A DNA stretch of 64,000 nucleotides, from NCBI RefSeq assembly GCF_030247185.1, contig NC_080570.1:153587641-153651640 (forward strand). Direction: 5' to 3'. The DNA comes from Malaya genurostris. Lineage: Eukaryota > Arthropoda > Insecta > Diptera > Culicidae. Made by a program: the position numbers and the translations under genes. Under the pieces are notes generated by a model. The model did no database searches. It saw nothing but the letters and a program-made list of their open reading frames with translations, and was not told the origin of the DNA. The stretch's first letter is position 1. The number at the start of each line of letters is the position of its first letter. Shown piece after piece: positions 11,268 through 22,539 of the stretch.

Positions 11268-11440
11268 TTATCTTGACACACAAATAAAAATTCACATTAA
11301 AATCACTTGAAAAATCACGAACATCCCCTAAAATTAATAGAGTATCATCGGTTCGTTTACGTGAATTGACCAAACATCAAATAATTCACGTGTATTCCCG
11401 GTGTGAAAAATTCAATTTTGAAAATGGTGAACTGTGAGGT
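11268..11440 (+). mobile_element. Left half of a 'CACTCAAAT' MITE (other half at 15.03-15.39 kb)
   Basis: Matches the left part of the element at 40093-40961: AAATAAAAATTCAC, CACTTGAAAAATCACG, GAACATCCCCTAAAAT and ACGTGAATTGACCAAAC. The matching right part lies at 15030-15390. The two were separated by later insertions inside the hAT element. Confidence 0.7.
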
Positions 11441-11554
11441 GTAAGTAGTTTGAACATTTGTGAGACATTTTTTATGGTTACATTTTTACCTTTTTTTATA
11501 AGTATAAAAAATAGGTATAGAATTCGCTCAAACTTTCGAAAAATTTTCCGAGGC

Positions 11555-13250
11555 CCGGAGGGCCGAGTGACATATACCAATCGATTCAGCTCAACGAACT
11601 GAGCAAATGTCTGTGTGTGTGTGTGTGTATGTGTGTGTGTCCGTATGTGTGTTGTCAACTAAGAGGTCGAGATCTCAGAGATGGCTGGACCGATTTTGAT
11701 CAAACTAGTCGCAAATGAAAGGTCTCCCCGTCACCCAGAACGCTATTGAATGGTTTTGAGATCGGATGTTTACTTTTTGAGTTATATGAAGTTTTATGTC
11801 AAAATTTTCAGTTTTTTGACAATATCTGTCACAATTGACCTTGAAACCAGAATGTGTTTTCAGACTTAGATTCCGCACGGTGATAGCTATCCAACAAGCC
11901 ATAGATTGTTAAAATCCGTCCATTTTTAACGGAGATATCGATATTTTTGGGTAGGACATATTCCAGTAGTAGGAGTTTCACGCACTTAGTGATAAAGCGA
12001 TTTTTCTGAGCAAAGTGAAACACGATTCTTTATACTGTTACATACAATTATTTCTAAGTAACAAAAAGACTGTGTATAGCATCTTTTTTCATGGTAATTT
12101 GCCTCGAACCGATTTTAGCACGGTTCGTTTTTGGCAACAATAACAATAATAAACGTTCGAATATGATATATATAAACCAGGTGATGGCAGCATTTCCGAG
12201 TTGAGAACAATGCCATGATTAAATTTATTTAAACTACTTACAGCAATAAATGCTGGAAGAACATAACACCCATATACCATTCGAATCAGTTCGTCGAGAT
12301 CAGCAAATATGTGTGTGACAAATAATTTCGCTCAATATTCTCGGAGGTGACTCGACCGTTTTCTACAAATTCTGATTCATCTGAGAAGCCGTATACTCCC
12401 AAACAAGCATCCTGAATTTCATTTGGATCCATTTAAAATAATATAACTAATTTTTCTCGTAGATGGCTGAATCGATCTAAGATTCAAATTGAATCTAAGA
12501 ACCATCTAAGATTCAAATTGAAGGCCTTAAGATCCTATAAAACATCTCGCTTTTTACTCAGATCTGACTTCCGGTTTAGAAGATTCAGGGTGATTAGTAT
12601 AGAAATGTCTATTCCACGTAAATTAATCAGGTTATCGGGTTTGCAGATTTGGATAATTCATAACCAAATGAACTTATTTCAGTTTTAGTGTTTTTCAATT
12701 TTTGATTCAGAAGGTACTACAATTTCTCAAAGATGTCTGCACTGATTTTCAAACATTTTGATTCAAATGTAAACTGTACAGCTCCTTAGGTGAATTTAAC
12801 TGACTTCGGCTACATCGATTTTCGAATTCTGGTTCCAGTCCGAATCGTTTCTCAAAGCTCACTCGTTTTCTCAAGAAATGCCAACTCGAATTTCAAAAAC
12901 GAAAATTCAAATTAAAGGACTTACGGTCCCATACAAAATTGGTCAATTTTATCCGATTCTGACTTCCGATTCTAGAATTACAGAGTGATCAAATTTCAAA
13001 ATTCGAACCGATGTAGAAGGTGACAATTCCAAAAAACTTGAAAGTTGGACTCAAAACTATTGCAATTTATTCGTTTTTGGCCATACGAATTGGTTTGGGT
13101 TATGCTGGTTCCTGAATACCGGCTCTGGAAGTACCCTAAATAACTGTAAACTCTGAAGTGAAACTTACGTCGACATTTCATGGAATGTTCAATCAACTGT
13201 CACAATTTTAGACTAAATATTACAGGGTAATGAGTGATTAAAATCTCAAT
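11555..13250 (+). repeat. Dispersed mosquito repeat (copies 2 and 3), with a TG microsatellite
   Basis: Begins GGCCCGGAGGGCCGAGTGAC, then a (TG)n run at about 11612-11652, then the CAGAGATGGCTGGACCGATTTT, AAATGAAAGGTCT and CTTCCGGTTTAGAAG phrases. A second start is seen near 12270. No protein is supported. Confidence 0.65.
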
Positions 13251-13705
13251 TTGCCGCTTGAAATGACGGTCAATAAAATAATGCCCTGAGAACTAAAACA
13301 CCAAAGAATATTAATGCAAAAAACACATGCGGATTGATAAAAAAAGGTATCATCTCACTGCTAGGTGGATTAAGCTCGTTTTTTTACTACAAAGCAAAAT
13401 GAATTATGATTTTGATTTAAATTAATCTATCAAATATGCCCGTTTTGTAAGCCTCACAAACCCACACCAACGATGTTAACGGGAGCTGGTGGTTTTTACA
13501 GCCATTGAACTTCTGTTCCACCTCTCTTGGAACCCTCAACGAGTGAACACGGTGAAAATTTGAGCATATCGCGTGAAAAGATTTTCACCCGTACTTTTGC
13601 GACTGTCACGTATCGAGATTTTCAGTGAAAAGAAACGTAAACTAACTCGACGTCAACATTTCAAAAGGGCCTAAAGAGTGTAATCGTCACATTATCTCCA
13701 AACCA

Positions 13706-14390
13706 TTATTTTCTTTTCATAGATAGTCTGAGTGCAATTGAAGCTATTCGCTCAAACGCTGCTTGCCAAAATGAACCTTTTTTCTTGGGCAAAATAAAAC
13801 AGTCCCTGAACGTCATATTGAATAATAATTATCAAATCACAATAGTTTGGGTTCCGGCTCATTGCTCCATTCCAGGCAATGAAAGAGCCGATAGTTTAGC
13901 TAAACGTGGTGCTATTGAGGGTGAGATTTATGAGAGACCGATTGCTTTCAACGAATTCTATAGCGCGTCTCGCCAAAGAACACTTGCCAGCTGGCAAGCT
14001 TCTTGGGATAAAGATGATCTGGGTCGGTGGATGCACTCAATTATTCCTAAAATATCGACAAAGGCATGGTTCAGGGGACTGGATGTGAGTAGAGATTTCA
14101 TTCGTGTGATGTCCAGACTCATGTCCAATCACTACACGTTAGATGCACATCTCCTTCGAATTGGACTTTCCGAGACTAATCATTGTGCTTGCGGCGAAGG
14201 TTACCGCGATATTGACCATGTTGTTTGGACATGCGTGGAGTTTCGTGATGTCAGATCTCAACTAATAAATTCCTTGCGTACCCAAGGTAGACTATCCAAT
14301 GTCCCAGTTCGCGACATTCTTGCTTGTCGTGACCTTCCATACATGAAACTTCTTTATCATTTCATTAAATCCATTGGAGTTCCAATTTGA
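13706..14390 (+). pseudogene. Non-LTR retrotransposon C-terminus with RNase H domain
   Basis: An open frame of about 220 codons begins in DSLSAIEAIRS and reads through VWVPAHCSIPGNERADSLAK, the RNase H signature with its catalytic Asp/His context. It continues to SRLMSNHYTLDAHLLRIGL and a Cys/His knuckle (CACGEGYRDIDHVVWTC), ending in a stop at 14388-14390. This layout is that of I/LOA-type mosquito retroposons. No reverse transcriptase is attached upstream, so it is a 5'-truncated copy, though this part remains uninterrupted. Confidence 0.85.
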
Positions 14391-14710
14391 ATTTTATTTT
14401 ATGTTAGACTGTTTTCTCTTCCATGAGTTAAACCAATAGCCAACTATAGGATATTGAATATAAGTGGTGAACTGATACAAACAAACCTGAAATAGTTATA
14501 AGATCATGTACAAAATAACTGTATTTTATTTAATGTAATTTAAAATAGCAACTCGCTTGATAAAAACAGTGTTTAGATTAACTAATGAGTACCAACATAC
14601 TAATATGATATTCGAAATGTATTAGGTTTAAACTACTATGTATTGTGGATGCCACGGCGAAGAAAAACTTATGTATATTGCCTATGAAATAAACGTATTT
14701 ATGAAAAAAA

Positions 14711-14930
14711 AGGGCCTAAAAACAATTGACAGATTTTCTTTGTTTACTTTCTCTTTCGACTATATCTGCGTTATTATACAAACGTTCGTTACATATTTGG
14801 TAATGTTTGAAACATGGAGATATTATCTTTCATCCTACACGAATACTTTGTAGGTACACGTGAAAATTAAGGAGATATTCACAAAAGAGAAAGTAAACAA
14901 AGAGCAACTCTCATTGGTTTATGTGCCCTT
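14711..14930. mobile_element. MITE of the 'TTTGTTTACTTTCTC' family, copy b
   Basis: The left end AGGGCCTAAAAACAATTGAC with TTTGTTTACTTTCTC is mirrored on the right by GAGAAAGTAAACAAAGAG and ATGTGCCCT. The outer AGGGC bases define the TIR ends. Confidence 0.75.
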
Positions 14931-15029
14931 ATGAAATGTTGACATCGAACTGGCAATATAGCTCAACTTGCTGTGCCATCAATCGGTGTCATTTCAAGTG
15001 AGGTGACACCACCCAAAAGTGAAGAATAA

Positions 15030-15390
15030 GAAGAACTTCTATGCAGATTTTCTGAAATAAATATTCATGTTTTTATGGGTAGAATCCTAATGATTTATAT
15101 GTAAATTTTGAAAATCTCCAACCAATATTTAAAATAACAGTTTTCTGGTATCTAAATGTGATATGAGTACTACACTACATTTTATATATAAATCAAATAA
15201 TTTTTACTGGATTGTGCATTAAACAGCTTTAAAATGGCAGTCCATTAAAACCTACGTGAAAAGTAGGGTCTGACCGCAACATCTTAGAGCTAAGGCAGTG
15301 TGTCTTATTAAATATGTTATAAAAAAGTAGGGTGGAAAATATTCACATAACTTTTCACGTAACTATGATTGATCGTTTTTTTTAAATGAA
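15030..15390 (+). mobile_element. Right half of the split 'CACTCAAAT' MITE
   Basis: TTTTCTGAAATAAAT, GTGATATGAGTACTACA, GTGAAAAGTAGGGT and ATATTCACATAACTTTTCACG are shared with 40640-40940 in the intact element. Confidence 0.7.
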
Positions 15391-15567
15391 AAAAAAAATG
15401 TTTTTTTCTGGAAAAAGATGCCAGTTTTCAGGTCTGGTTCTAGGCGCGAATGTCAAAACCCCTTGAATCAAATTGTTTATTTTTCGGAACAACTGTTTTG
15501 CAATAAAAAATTCTCGTCAACGTGTAAACATATTTATGTGAAGTACAAATGGTCGGGTAATCGATCA

Positions 15568-15785
15568 GAAAAAAAAATTTACCCGTACCCGACCCGTACC
15601 CGAGTGAGTAGTAAATTTTTTTACCCGACCCGACCCGTACCCGAGTAAGCAGTAAATTTTTTTTACCCGTACCCGACCCGTACCCGATTGAAAATAAAAT
15701 TTTTTACCCGTACCCGACCAAAAACCCGTCGGGTACGGGTACGGGTCGGGTTTCGGGTAAAATACCCGATACCCGACCATCTCTA
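15568..15785 (+). repeat. Right subterminal array of TACCCG units
   Basis: Clusters TACCCGTACCCGACCCG with T-rich spacers. The last part (15727-15760) is inverted, giving CGGGTACGGGTACGGGTCGG, so the right array itself contains an inverted pair. Confidence 0.9.
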
Positions 15786-15793
15786 GTCCGGCA

Positions 15794-15905
15794 TCCTAAT
15801 CAAATGCCCAGCCCATCGTAGTAGTGCGGTGGTTCTCCAAGCAGCTGTTGAAATTCGTGATTCATACGTGCTTTATTCACTCTTTCGAACTGATCTGTAA
15901 AATTC
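15794..15905 (-). pseudogene. RTE-like reverse transcriptase, right part (split by hAT)
   Basis: Continues the motif interrupted at 10663. On the minus strand it reads ...FERVNKARMNHEF... and then RWAGHLIRM in a neighbouring frame. Decayed. Confidence 0.5.
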
Positions 15906-15954
15906 TCCGATGTTTACTACTGTTGAGTACTTTTTGACACCATTTATTTATCTA

Positions 15955-16515
15955 CTCCAGAACCTGAATTTATTTTGGAGCAGAAACTGAATTAAAGAAC
16001 TAAATTTGGAACCTGAGACTGGCTCTGAAATCAGTTGCCAAATTCAGGCTCGGAATCCAGTCAAGAACTTAGTTCAATAATTGTGGAACTTTTTCAGAAT
16101 CCAAATTTAATTCTTAAACTGAATTTTGAATTGAGTTTCGAACCTGAATTAAAGCACTGCATTCAGTTCCAAAATCTAGTTCCAGGTCCAAGTTCTGAGT
16201 TTCATTTCAGCATGCAGGTTTTAAGTACAGAGCTTGAATTCTGAAAATTAATTTTGAAATTAAGTTGAGAAATTATATTTTGAAACTTCAATGAATAAAT
16301 TCAGCAAGTAAATTCTGAAACTGAGTTCAACATTTAGAATATGGTTCAGAAGTAATTTTCAAAATTCTGTTTCGGAATTCAGACCAAAAATTTTGTTCCA
16401 GAATCCACATCTAAAATTCATATCTTGAATTTTGTTCCAGAATTCTGAACTTGGAATAAACAGACTAAAAATCTAGTTCTAGAATATTTTTTAATTCTGT
16501 TTTTACATAATTGAA
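15955..16515 (+). repeat. Degenerate short-period array, GAACTGAATTC-like
   Basis: About 10-14-base imperfect units such as GGAACCTGAATT and CAGAATTC repeat throughout. Similar arrays lie at 22540-23045, 24370-24865 and 36590-37150. The first bases (GTTGAGTAC...TTATTTAT) also match the start of the 36.6-kb array. Confidence 0.7.
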
Positions 16516-16593
16516 AGACTATTCTTGATCTCATTCTCAATTTTCTGATTGTAATTCTCTTGGGTAATGTTTATCGCTTCGGTTATATTTTTA

Positions 16594-16690
16594 TGTTTCG
16601 TCATTGACTCATCAGTGCAGAGCAGTTCAAATTGAGCTGCTGAATACTTAGCTCGACAGTTCAACTTCAACCGTTAAGCTGTCATGACGT
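16594..16690 (-). ncRNA. Hammerhead ribozyme motif, copy 2
   Basis: On the minus strand: ACGTC (16690-16686, a GUC cleavage triplet), a stem I region with TTGAAGTTGAACTG and CAGCTCAATTTGAACTG, then CTGATGA (16615-16609), stem II GTC-AAT-GAC and GAAAC (16599-16595). The core is conserved. Stem III pairing is poor (CAUA after GAAA), so activity is doubtful. Confidence 0.65.
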
Positions 16691-17835
16691 TTCCTTCTCA
16701 TTTTCTTAGGAATAGGTCCGGAGATTGAGTTGTTCAATATTGAATAGAATATTTAAGCCATTTTGTTCGACATGTTCTTCAATACTAAATATTCTCACCC
16801 ATGCTTGGAAGTAAGATATATTCGTTTTCGATGTCTATGATAAAATCTACATTTCGTTGGTTAAAGTAACCATAAATGTCAAGCTTCGTTTCTAGATTTA
16901 TTTCTAAGGCGATAATCTGTACAACAAAATTGCTCAAACTCTTTGTGTTTTGGTGTTATAATTTCCTCTGAAGCTATGCAAGCATTTATGGCAATAAATA
17001 CACCGTTTTTTATGGCCAGATTTTTTCATGGCTGAGAGATAAGTTTCGGTCATGTCGGAATACATCAAAATGATTTCCAAATATTTCTTCGCCTTTTACG
17101 CTTTCGTCGCAGCTACTTTCAGTTCCAAGAACCAAAAAAAATCCAAAACGATTAGTTTCTTGATGTTTCTTTTGGTTTATGGTGCCAGATACCGGAAAAA
17201 ATTGGTTTTGAAACACCCTCGAACTTTACAATGCGGTTTCGTTAATATTCTTTTAGAAGTATTATATTACATAAGGCAGACCGTTCTGAACAATGACTTA
17301 ACGTAACGAATATTTAAAATAAAAAAAGGTTTTAAGGTGGATTATTAGTTACTAAAGACAATGCCAAACCAAAATCTCCCCGCTTTGCCCTCCTTTCTCT
17401 TACTTACATTGTTAAGTTCTTCGCCTACTTTTTCGTCACATGATGTCAGTCAGCTTCTTTTATTGATATACTTTTGCAAAAGCATTGCATTTACTACTGA
17501 TAAAATAAAACATTTTCATTGAAAATACATGCTTATTTTATACTATCAACTATTTAAAATTACATTTCCAGAGACGTGTCTTTAAAAAAGTTATGGCGAC
17601 ATGTACTTCAATTTGCAAAAAAAATATCAACAGCAAAAATCCAACTCATCAACTAATCTTAGAACCAACAGCTTCATTACTTGTTAAGGTTCTACTGGTT
17701 GATTGGTGCCTGTCACAAATCTACGGATTCGAGGATTTTCTACGAACATACGGATCCGTAGACAAAATCTACGGAAATTGTTTTTTTTTTCTACGTAAAT
17801 TTGAATTCATCAACGGAGAACTACGAGAACTATTT

Positions 17836-17936
17836 CTTCGCGTTTCGCCTTTGGCTCATCAGTGCTTAAAGCAGTTCAAACTGAACTGCCATCTCGTGCC
17901 TAGCAGTTCAACTTAAACCGCTAAGCAGACGCAAAG
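17836..17936 (-). ncRNA. Hammerhead ribozyme, copy 3, apparently complete
   Basis: On the minus strand all hammerhead parts are present. Stem III CTTTGCG (17936-17930) pairs with CGCGAAG (17842-17836), seven pairs with one G-U. The cleavage triplet is GUC, cut expected after 17928. Stem I starts TGCTTA, paired with TAAGCA, and continues as 19 consecutive pairs counting G-U (GCGGTTTAAGTTGAACTGC with GCAGTTCAGTTTGAACTGC), with a 2-base bulge and a 13-base loop. The core CTGATGA is at 17862-17856, stem II GCC-AAA-GGC at 17855-17847, and GAAAC at 17846-17842. Relative to the other copies (GTC/GAC), both strands of stem II changed together. The arrangement, open at stem III, is type III. Confidence 0.85.
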
Positions 17937-17939
17937 TTT

Positions 17940-20035
17940 GCACTACTTATGCAACTAGTTTTGGCTGACGAGCGAAAAAAGCTGTCCACCGCGAGAGCTT
18001 CCGAGAAAAAGGACAATCTACGGAAATGAGACTACTACTATCTGGCATCGCTGGTCACCGTGCTCTGCGTCATTTATCGTTTGATGTGCATTGCTAAGGG
18101 TTACTGCGTATCAGGAGTCATCATTCACACCAATCTAGTAGCAGAAGTAATCTTGTAGTTCATCAGCTTAAGCTGTAAAACGTAAATAATTCATTTGGAA
18201 CAAAGGTTTTATGAGGAAGCTTATAATAAGTTCACTCCTAGCGATGAATTCGAAACATTAAATCCCACAAATTAATTATTTGATATTCCATATTTAAAAT
18301 CCTCACTTTGAACTTAATACCTACGGGAATTCGTATAATTAATGTACACCTAATAAATCTCCGACATACAAATGACACGCTAGACAGGAAACTGTCGCCG
18401 TTTTTTTTTTCTTTCAGAAAATCCCATTTCGTGGCAGTGTTGTTAGAGTAACCTGCTTGGTGACAGCTAACCATTAAAATCTAAATTCCCTGTTCAAAAA
18501 TTACAATCATTTAGTTGCACCCAATTTAAACCAGTCGAATTCTAAAAAATAACTAATTTTTTTAGCAGTTTTAAAATTATGGGAGTTTCCGTGTACAAAT
18601 TTATATCTCATCAAAAAATTTCGAATAATAAATTCATTTGAAAATAAAACAAGTTTTTGCAACTAAAACATGTCAATTGAAGCGTTAAGATTCAGTTATT
18701 TTTTTCGAGTACTGATTTGGAACATTTCTAAACCTGTATAAAACAGATTAGAATCTACAGTTCCCTCAAGAGTCATAGGTCACCGACGGCATTCGTGGCC
18801 GGCGGCCGTCTCACTCAGAATCAACTATGAGAAATAAAAGAAAAAACCTCCTTCGACGAAGAGCCCTAGTACGTTAAGCAATCAACGAATAAAAATTAAA
18901 GTTACGTCATAATAAATATTGTTCATTCTAAGAGCAACTATGGATTTCCCTTAGAAAATTGGGCGACAATGATCATTCCAATTGAATTGATGTATCGAAG
19001 CAGTATTGACAATAATATTGCTTTGTTTGAGTACTCCATAGGCTTCAGCTCTAGTACTTATTCTACTTGTAAACCAGAACGCAAAATAAAAAATCATGTC
19101 CAATTACCAAGACAGTAAATGTCAGGTATGGGCAGTAGAAAAAATTCAACCTGCAGTACAAAGCCTTCTAGTGCTAAGATCAGAGCAGGCGAGCTTCGAC
19201 CTAAAAATAATATTCCCGTTTGTATACGTAAAAACTCTCACTCCAGCACCCAACATAGATTATCTTGACGTTGTTTATTATATATCACACGCAATGTTAC
19301 CTGTGTTGTGTGGATGTGGTGCTACTGAGAGAGAGAAAAACAAACATCAACCAGATTGACAGATACGTAATAAACTTTACCGTTGAAATGAAGAGTACAG
19401 CTCTATTTCGTTCTAGCACACATGCGCCGTGGTGGAACAACCACACAAGCAAACGTTCTGCCTGACTGCCTGCCTGTCTGTCTGATGATCGCCTCGAACG
19501 AATTGCATCACTTTCATTTCAACTACGAACAAAGACGGCCACAATTTTTACGATTTGCTCAAAAGATTTATCTCGCGCTTTATCAAGAAGATTTCCTTAC
19601 AAAGTGTGTCACAGTTTTTTTATCAATTCTGGGAGGAAAAAATAGCATAGTTGAGTAATTGTTGCAGAAAAATATTTCTCTCCAAAGTGTATCAGAGTTT
19701 GGTGATTCTGTGAAGAAAAGATAGAGTATTTGCGTGTTTAGGTTTACTTCGAAGTATGGAAGAAAATTCAGAAGCACAACTAGAATAATAGTTCGGTCAA
19801 TGGTTTTTTCAGTGAAATTAGTGTAGTGATATAAATAAAACCTAGCTATTAACTCAATTTATGTTCGCTGAAGTGGGCCACTAGTGGTCACTGAATCAAA
19901 CGAGCAGGACTCTTGGCACACGTACTGCGATTCGTTGTGCAGTCAGTGTTCTTATCCCGTGGTGTGAAGATCGAGTGAGTGACTAACTAGTGAAAGAGCC
20001 AATCGAACTCGAACTGTCAACTCCGCAGCTAAGAG
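17940..20035. other. No gene recognised; possible promoter for the 20.06-kb exon
   Basis: No coding similarity is seen. A TATAAATA box-like sequence at 19830-19837 and initiator-like TCAGT near 19944 are present, but their spacing does not fit one start site. CTGCCTGCCTGTCTGTCTG at about 19463 is a short CTGY run. Confidence 0.3.
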
Positions 20036-20060
20036 GTAGCTAATCCAAAACGACATTATC

Positions 20061-20329
20061 ATGCAAGCGATTGTCGGTGTCAACCAGAAGAATAATTTTA
20101 TTGTCAAAAAGCACAAGCGAGTCATCGGTTCCATTATTAAGCACAAGAACATTCAACAGTTTAACAAGTCTATGCGGTGGTTTTCCTCGTCGTCGTGTTC
20201 CATTGATTGTTGCTGGCAAACTACTACTACTACTACTACTACTGAGGATACGACGACTTTTATGGATACCATGGGTGGCTTGCATTGCCTGCAACATCAG
20301 ACCATGGTAGGCGGCGTCGTCAATAGAAC
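20061..20329 (+). CDS. Possible upstream exon of the Xrp1 gene (tentative)
   Basis: ATG at 20061 opens 89 codons (basic start MQAIVGVNQKNNFIVKKHKR, then a Thr run coded by an ACT microsatellite at about 20221) up to a consensus donor GTAAGTAT at 20330. The exon ends in phase 2. If spliced to an AG at 27278-27279 it joins in frame with the Xrp1 reading frame; if spliced to the better acceptor at 27259 it does not. No similarity is recognised. It may instead be a leader exon with an upstream ORF, or belong to another transcript. Confidence 0.35.
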
Positions 20330-20479
20330 GTAAGTATAAATGTTAAAAGATTAGTATAATACCTACAACGTCCAAAACAAATGTATTGCAAATCCCGAAT
20401 GGTGGTACTGGAACGAAGTACTAGAATTATCGTCTCAAAAAAATCAGACTATGACGTTTGCTTTCAAGCAAGTCTTGTT

Positions 20480-20551
20480 ACACTGGCCAATCGGTAGCCG
20501 AGGATGACGTCTTCCCGGCAACCAATCAGCTAGCGTGGATGTTGCACAACT
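20480..20551. promoter_or_regulatory. Promoter-like cluster: CCAAT boxes, CRE and C/EBP-type site
   Basis: Within about 70 bases there are two CCAAT motifs (GGCCAATCGG and AACCAATCAG), a full CRE half-palindrome TGACGTC at 20505-20511, and the palindrome GTTGCACAAC at 20541-20550, which fits a C/EBP-type site. It may drive an alternative Xrp1 first exon with a GTATGT donor near 20880. This is inference. Confidence 0.4.
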
Positions 20552-20899
20552 AAAAATGTTCCTACGAATTGGGGAGGTACTAGCATTTCGTGGCACTGCT
20601 CGCGGTTTCTCCACATGTTGGTATGCGCTTACTAACAGTACGGCGATTCTTGCGAGTGGACGTGTTAAAAGCATACGCGTAGTTTCGGTGGAAATTTGTG
20701 TGCCAGGAAAAAAACCAGTGTTTACCACTAGAATTTTCGAGTTTAAACGAGAACTTTCTACCGTTCCCACAGTTATAGTTTGTGAGTTTTTTTTTCGGTG
20801 AATCTAGCCGATATCTGGTTTCAACGATTGAGGACGACAGCAATTCAGAAACGAGAGATCCCAACAAGGACTTTCGCTGAGTATGTATTAGAATTTATT

Positions 20900-22535
20900 C
20901 TATAATTGCAAGTGCTAGTACTTTATAAACGTAGAATTGTGCCAGTGATTAATTTAGTTAAAACCGCCCTATAAAACAAATAACACAATCATTCCGCTAG
21001 GCTGTACCGTATGGTTACTTAACGAAAAATTAGAAAAGACTACCAACGTGTCGTAGGTGGGTCAGAGCCGAGCAAGGCCGAACACGAAAAAACACGTTCA
21101 AACGCGTCTTGCCATGGAATTTCACCATCGGTCATGTGACGCAGTTATACAAACTCTGTCAAAAGAGTGTAGTTTAGATTTTACTGATTAGATTAGACCG
21201 CGGAGGAGTGGAACTAATGTTCGTAATTGTCGCACTAGGCTGATGAAGCGAAACCGGCAAAAAAAGAACCGCTCAACATCCGATAGATGTTGTGTCAACC
21301 AATCACATTTGCTCGCACCGGCTTCCACTTTTCCGATATGTATGGGGAGAGGGAGGTGAACCATTCAACTTTCACGATTAGTCATCAGAAATTCTGTGCT
21401 AAATTCACTAGTGATTATTATTTGACTGGTCAGTACGTAACACTTCAGCACTAGCAGCTTACTGCGACCAAAAATTTAAAAACATGTCGAATTACAAAAG
21501 CGGTCAAAAGTCCAACTAATCGATGCAGAATGAGAATAAGTTAATAAAGAGTTAAAAGTTAAAAATAGAGTACCCGGTAGAAGAATATCATCGCCCCAAC
21601 TGGTTTGTAGTAGTTATTTTAAGTGTCATCTAAATTAAAAATAAAACTATTTAGTTTGACTTCAATAATAGCTACATTCAGGAGCTTTATTCTACCTGAA
21701 ATGATTATACAAAAATGACGTCAAACGTCCATTTAAATCCATCAATCCACATCACAGTGAATCATAGAAATGTTTCGAAACTAGGCTCCCGGTAACAGGA
21801 AATAAAAATCCGACCTAAAACAATGATAATAAACAGTTTGTCATGTACACATTGATAAGAGGAAAATGTACTTTTTGATACCAAATACAATGGGCGAGAT
21901 ACACGATGTCATTGGATGATAGATAAGCAGGAAAAAATGAGGTACTCGACAGGACAGGGGAGAAACGACATACTGTCGGAATAAGTGGGCGTCCACGTGG
22001 GCGAAAATTTTTGGAGCCTCGATAACGAAATTTCAAATGTTATCCGCTAGCCTGGTGTCTGGCAGATTTCCCCCTAACCGCCTGGTAGCGTCTGTCGAAA
22101 GGTTTTTCTCCAAAATGCTGGCAGAATTCCGGCAAGAGTCTGGCAACAATGAAACAACCTTTTCCGGCAGAGAATTTCGCCTAGCGATTATCAACGGTTC
22201 TGTTTCTGCCGGATTTTTGCCATACAAGACTGGCTTTGAAATCGACTTTATGACTTTTTTTAAGAAATCGAAAATTATCTAAGTGTCAAAAAGTTGACTT
22301 AAAAAAATTTCGGGATAACATCAGATCTGGACGATTCATGCATTTCTATGACAAAAAAGAAAATCGCGTAACTTTTTTGACTTGAATGCATCTTACTTTA
22401 CTATGGGGTGCCTTTTCGAAATTCGCTCTGCAGAAGAATGGGTAGAACTTAACTATATCTGAATACCTCGAGTTGTAGTAAACGCAATAACAATAAACCG
22501 TAAGTAGCTTAAAAATTTAGTAGAATTTAATTGCA
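20900..22535. other. Intronic or intergenic DNA, no gene
   Basis: No supported gene. At about 22050-22220 short CTGGCAGA/CCGGCAGA motifs recur in both orientations (for example CTGGCAGAATTCCGGCA), suggesting a small repeat family; similar CTGCCAGCC appears near 63942. Confidence 0.4.
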
Positions 22536-22539
22536 GAAT

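Larger units (their letters stand above)
10664..15785. mobile_element. hAT-like element, 5.1 kb, with 17-bp TIRs and 8-bp TSD
   Basis: The left end TAGAGATGGTCGGGTAT (10664-10680) is exactly repeated in inverse orientation at 15769-15785. GTCCGGCA occurs immediately outside both ends (10656-10663 and 15786-15793), and removing the element rejoins an RTE-like coding motif. An 8-bp duplication and a TAGAGATG-type terminus fit the hAT superfamily. The interior has no recognisable hAT transposase. It holds subterminal TACCCG arrays, the two halves of a smaller MITE, a dispersed repeat, an RNase H retroposon fragment and another MITE, so it is a non-autonomous or decayed carrier swollen by later insertions. 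Confidence 0.85.

Noticed and set aside
21241..21260. CTGATGAAGCGAAACC resembling a hammerhead core
   Set aside because: Stem II is missing and no matching stem III or GUC site is upstream; probably coincidence.
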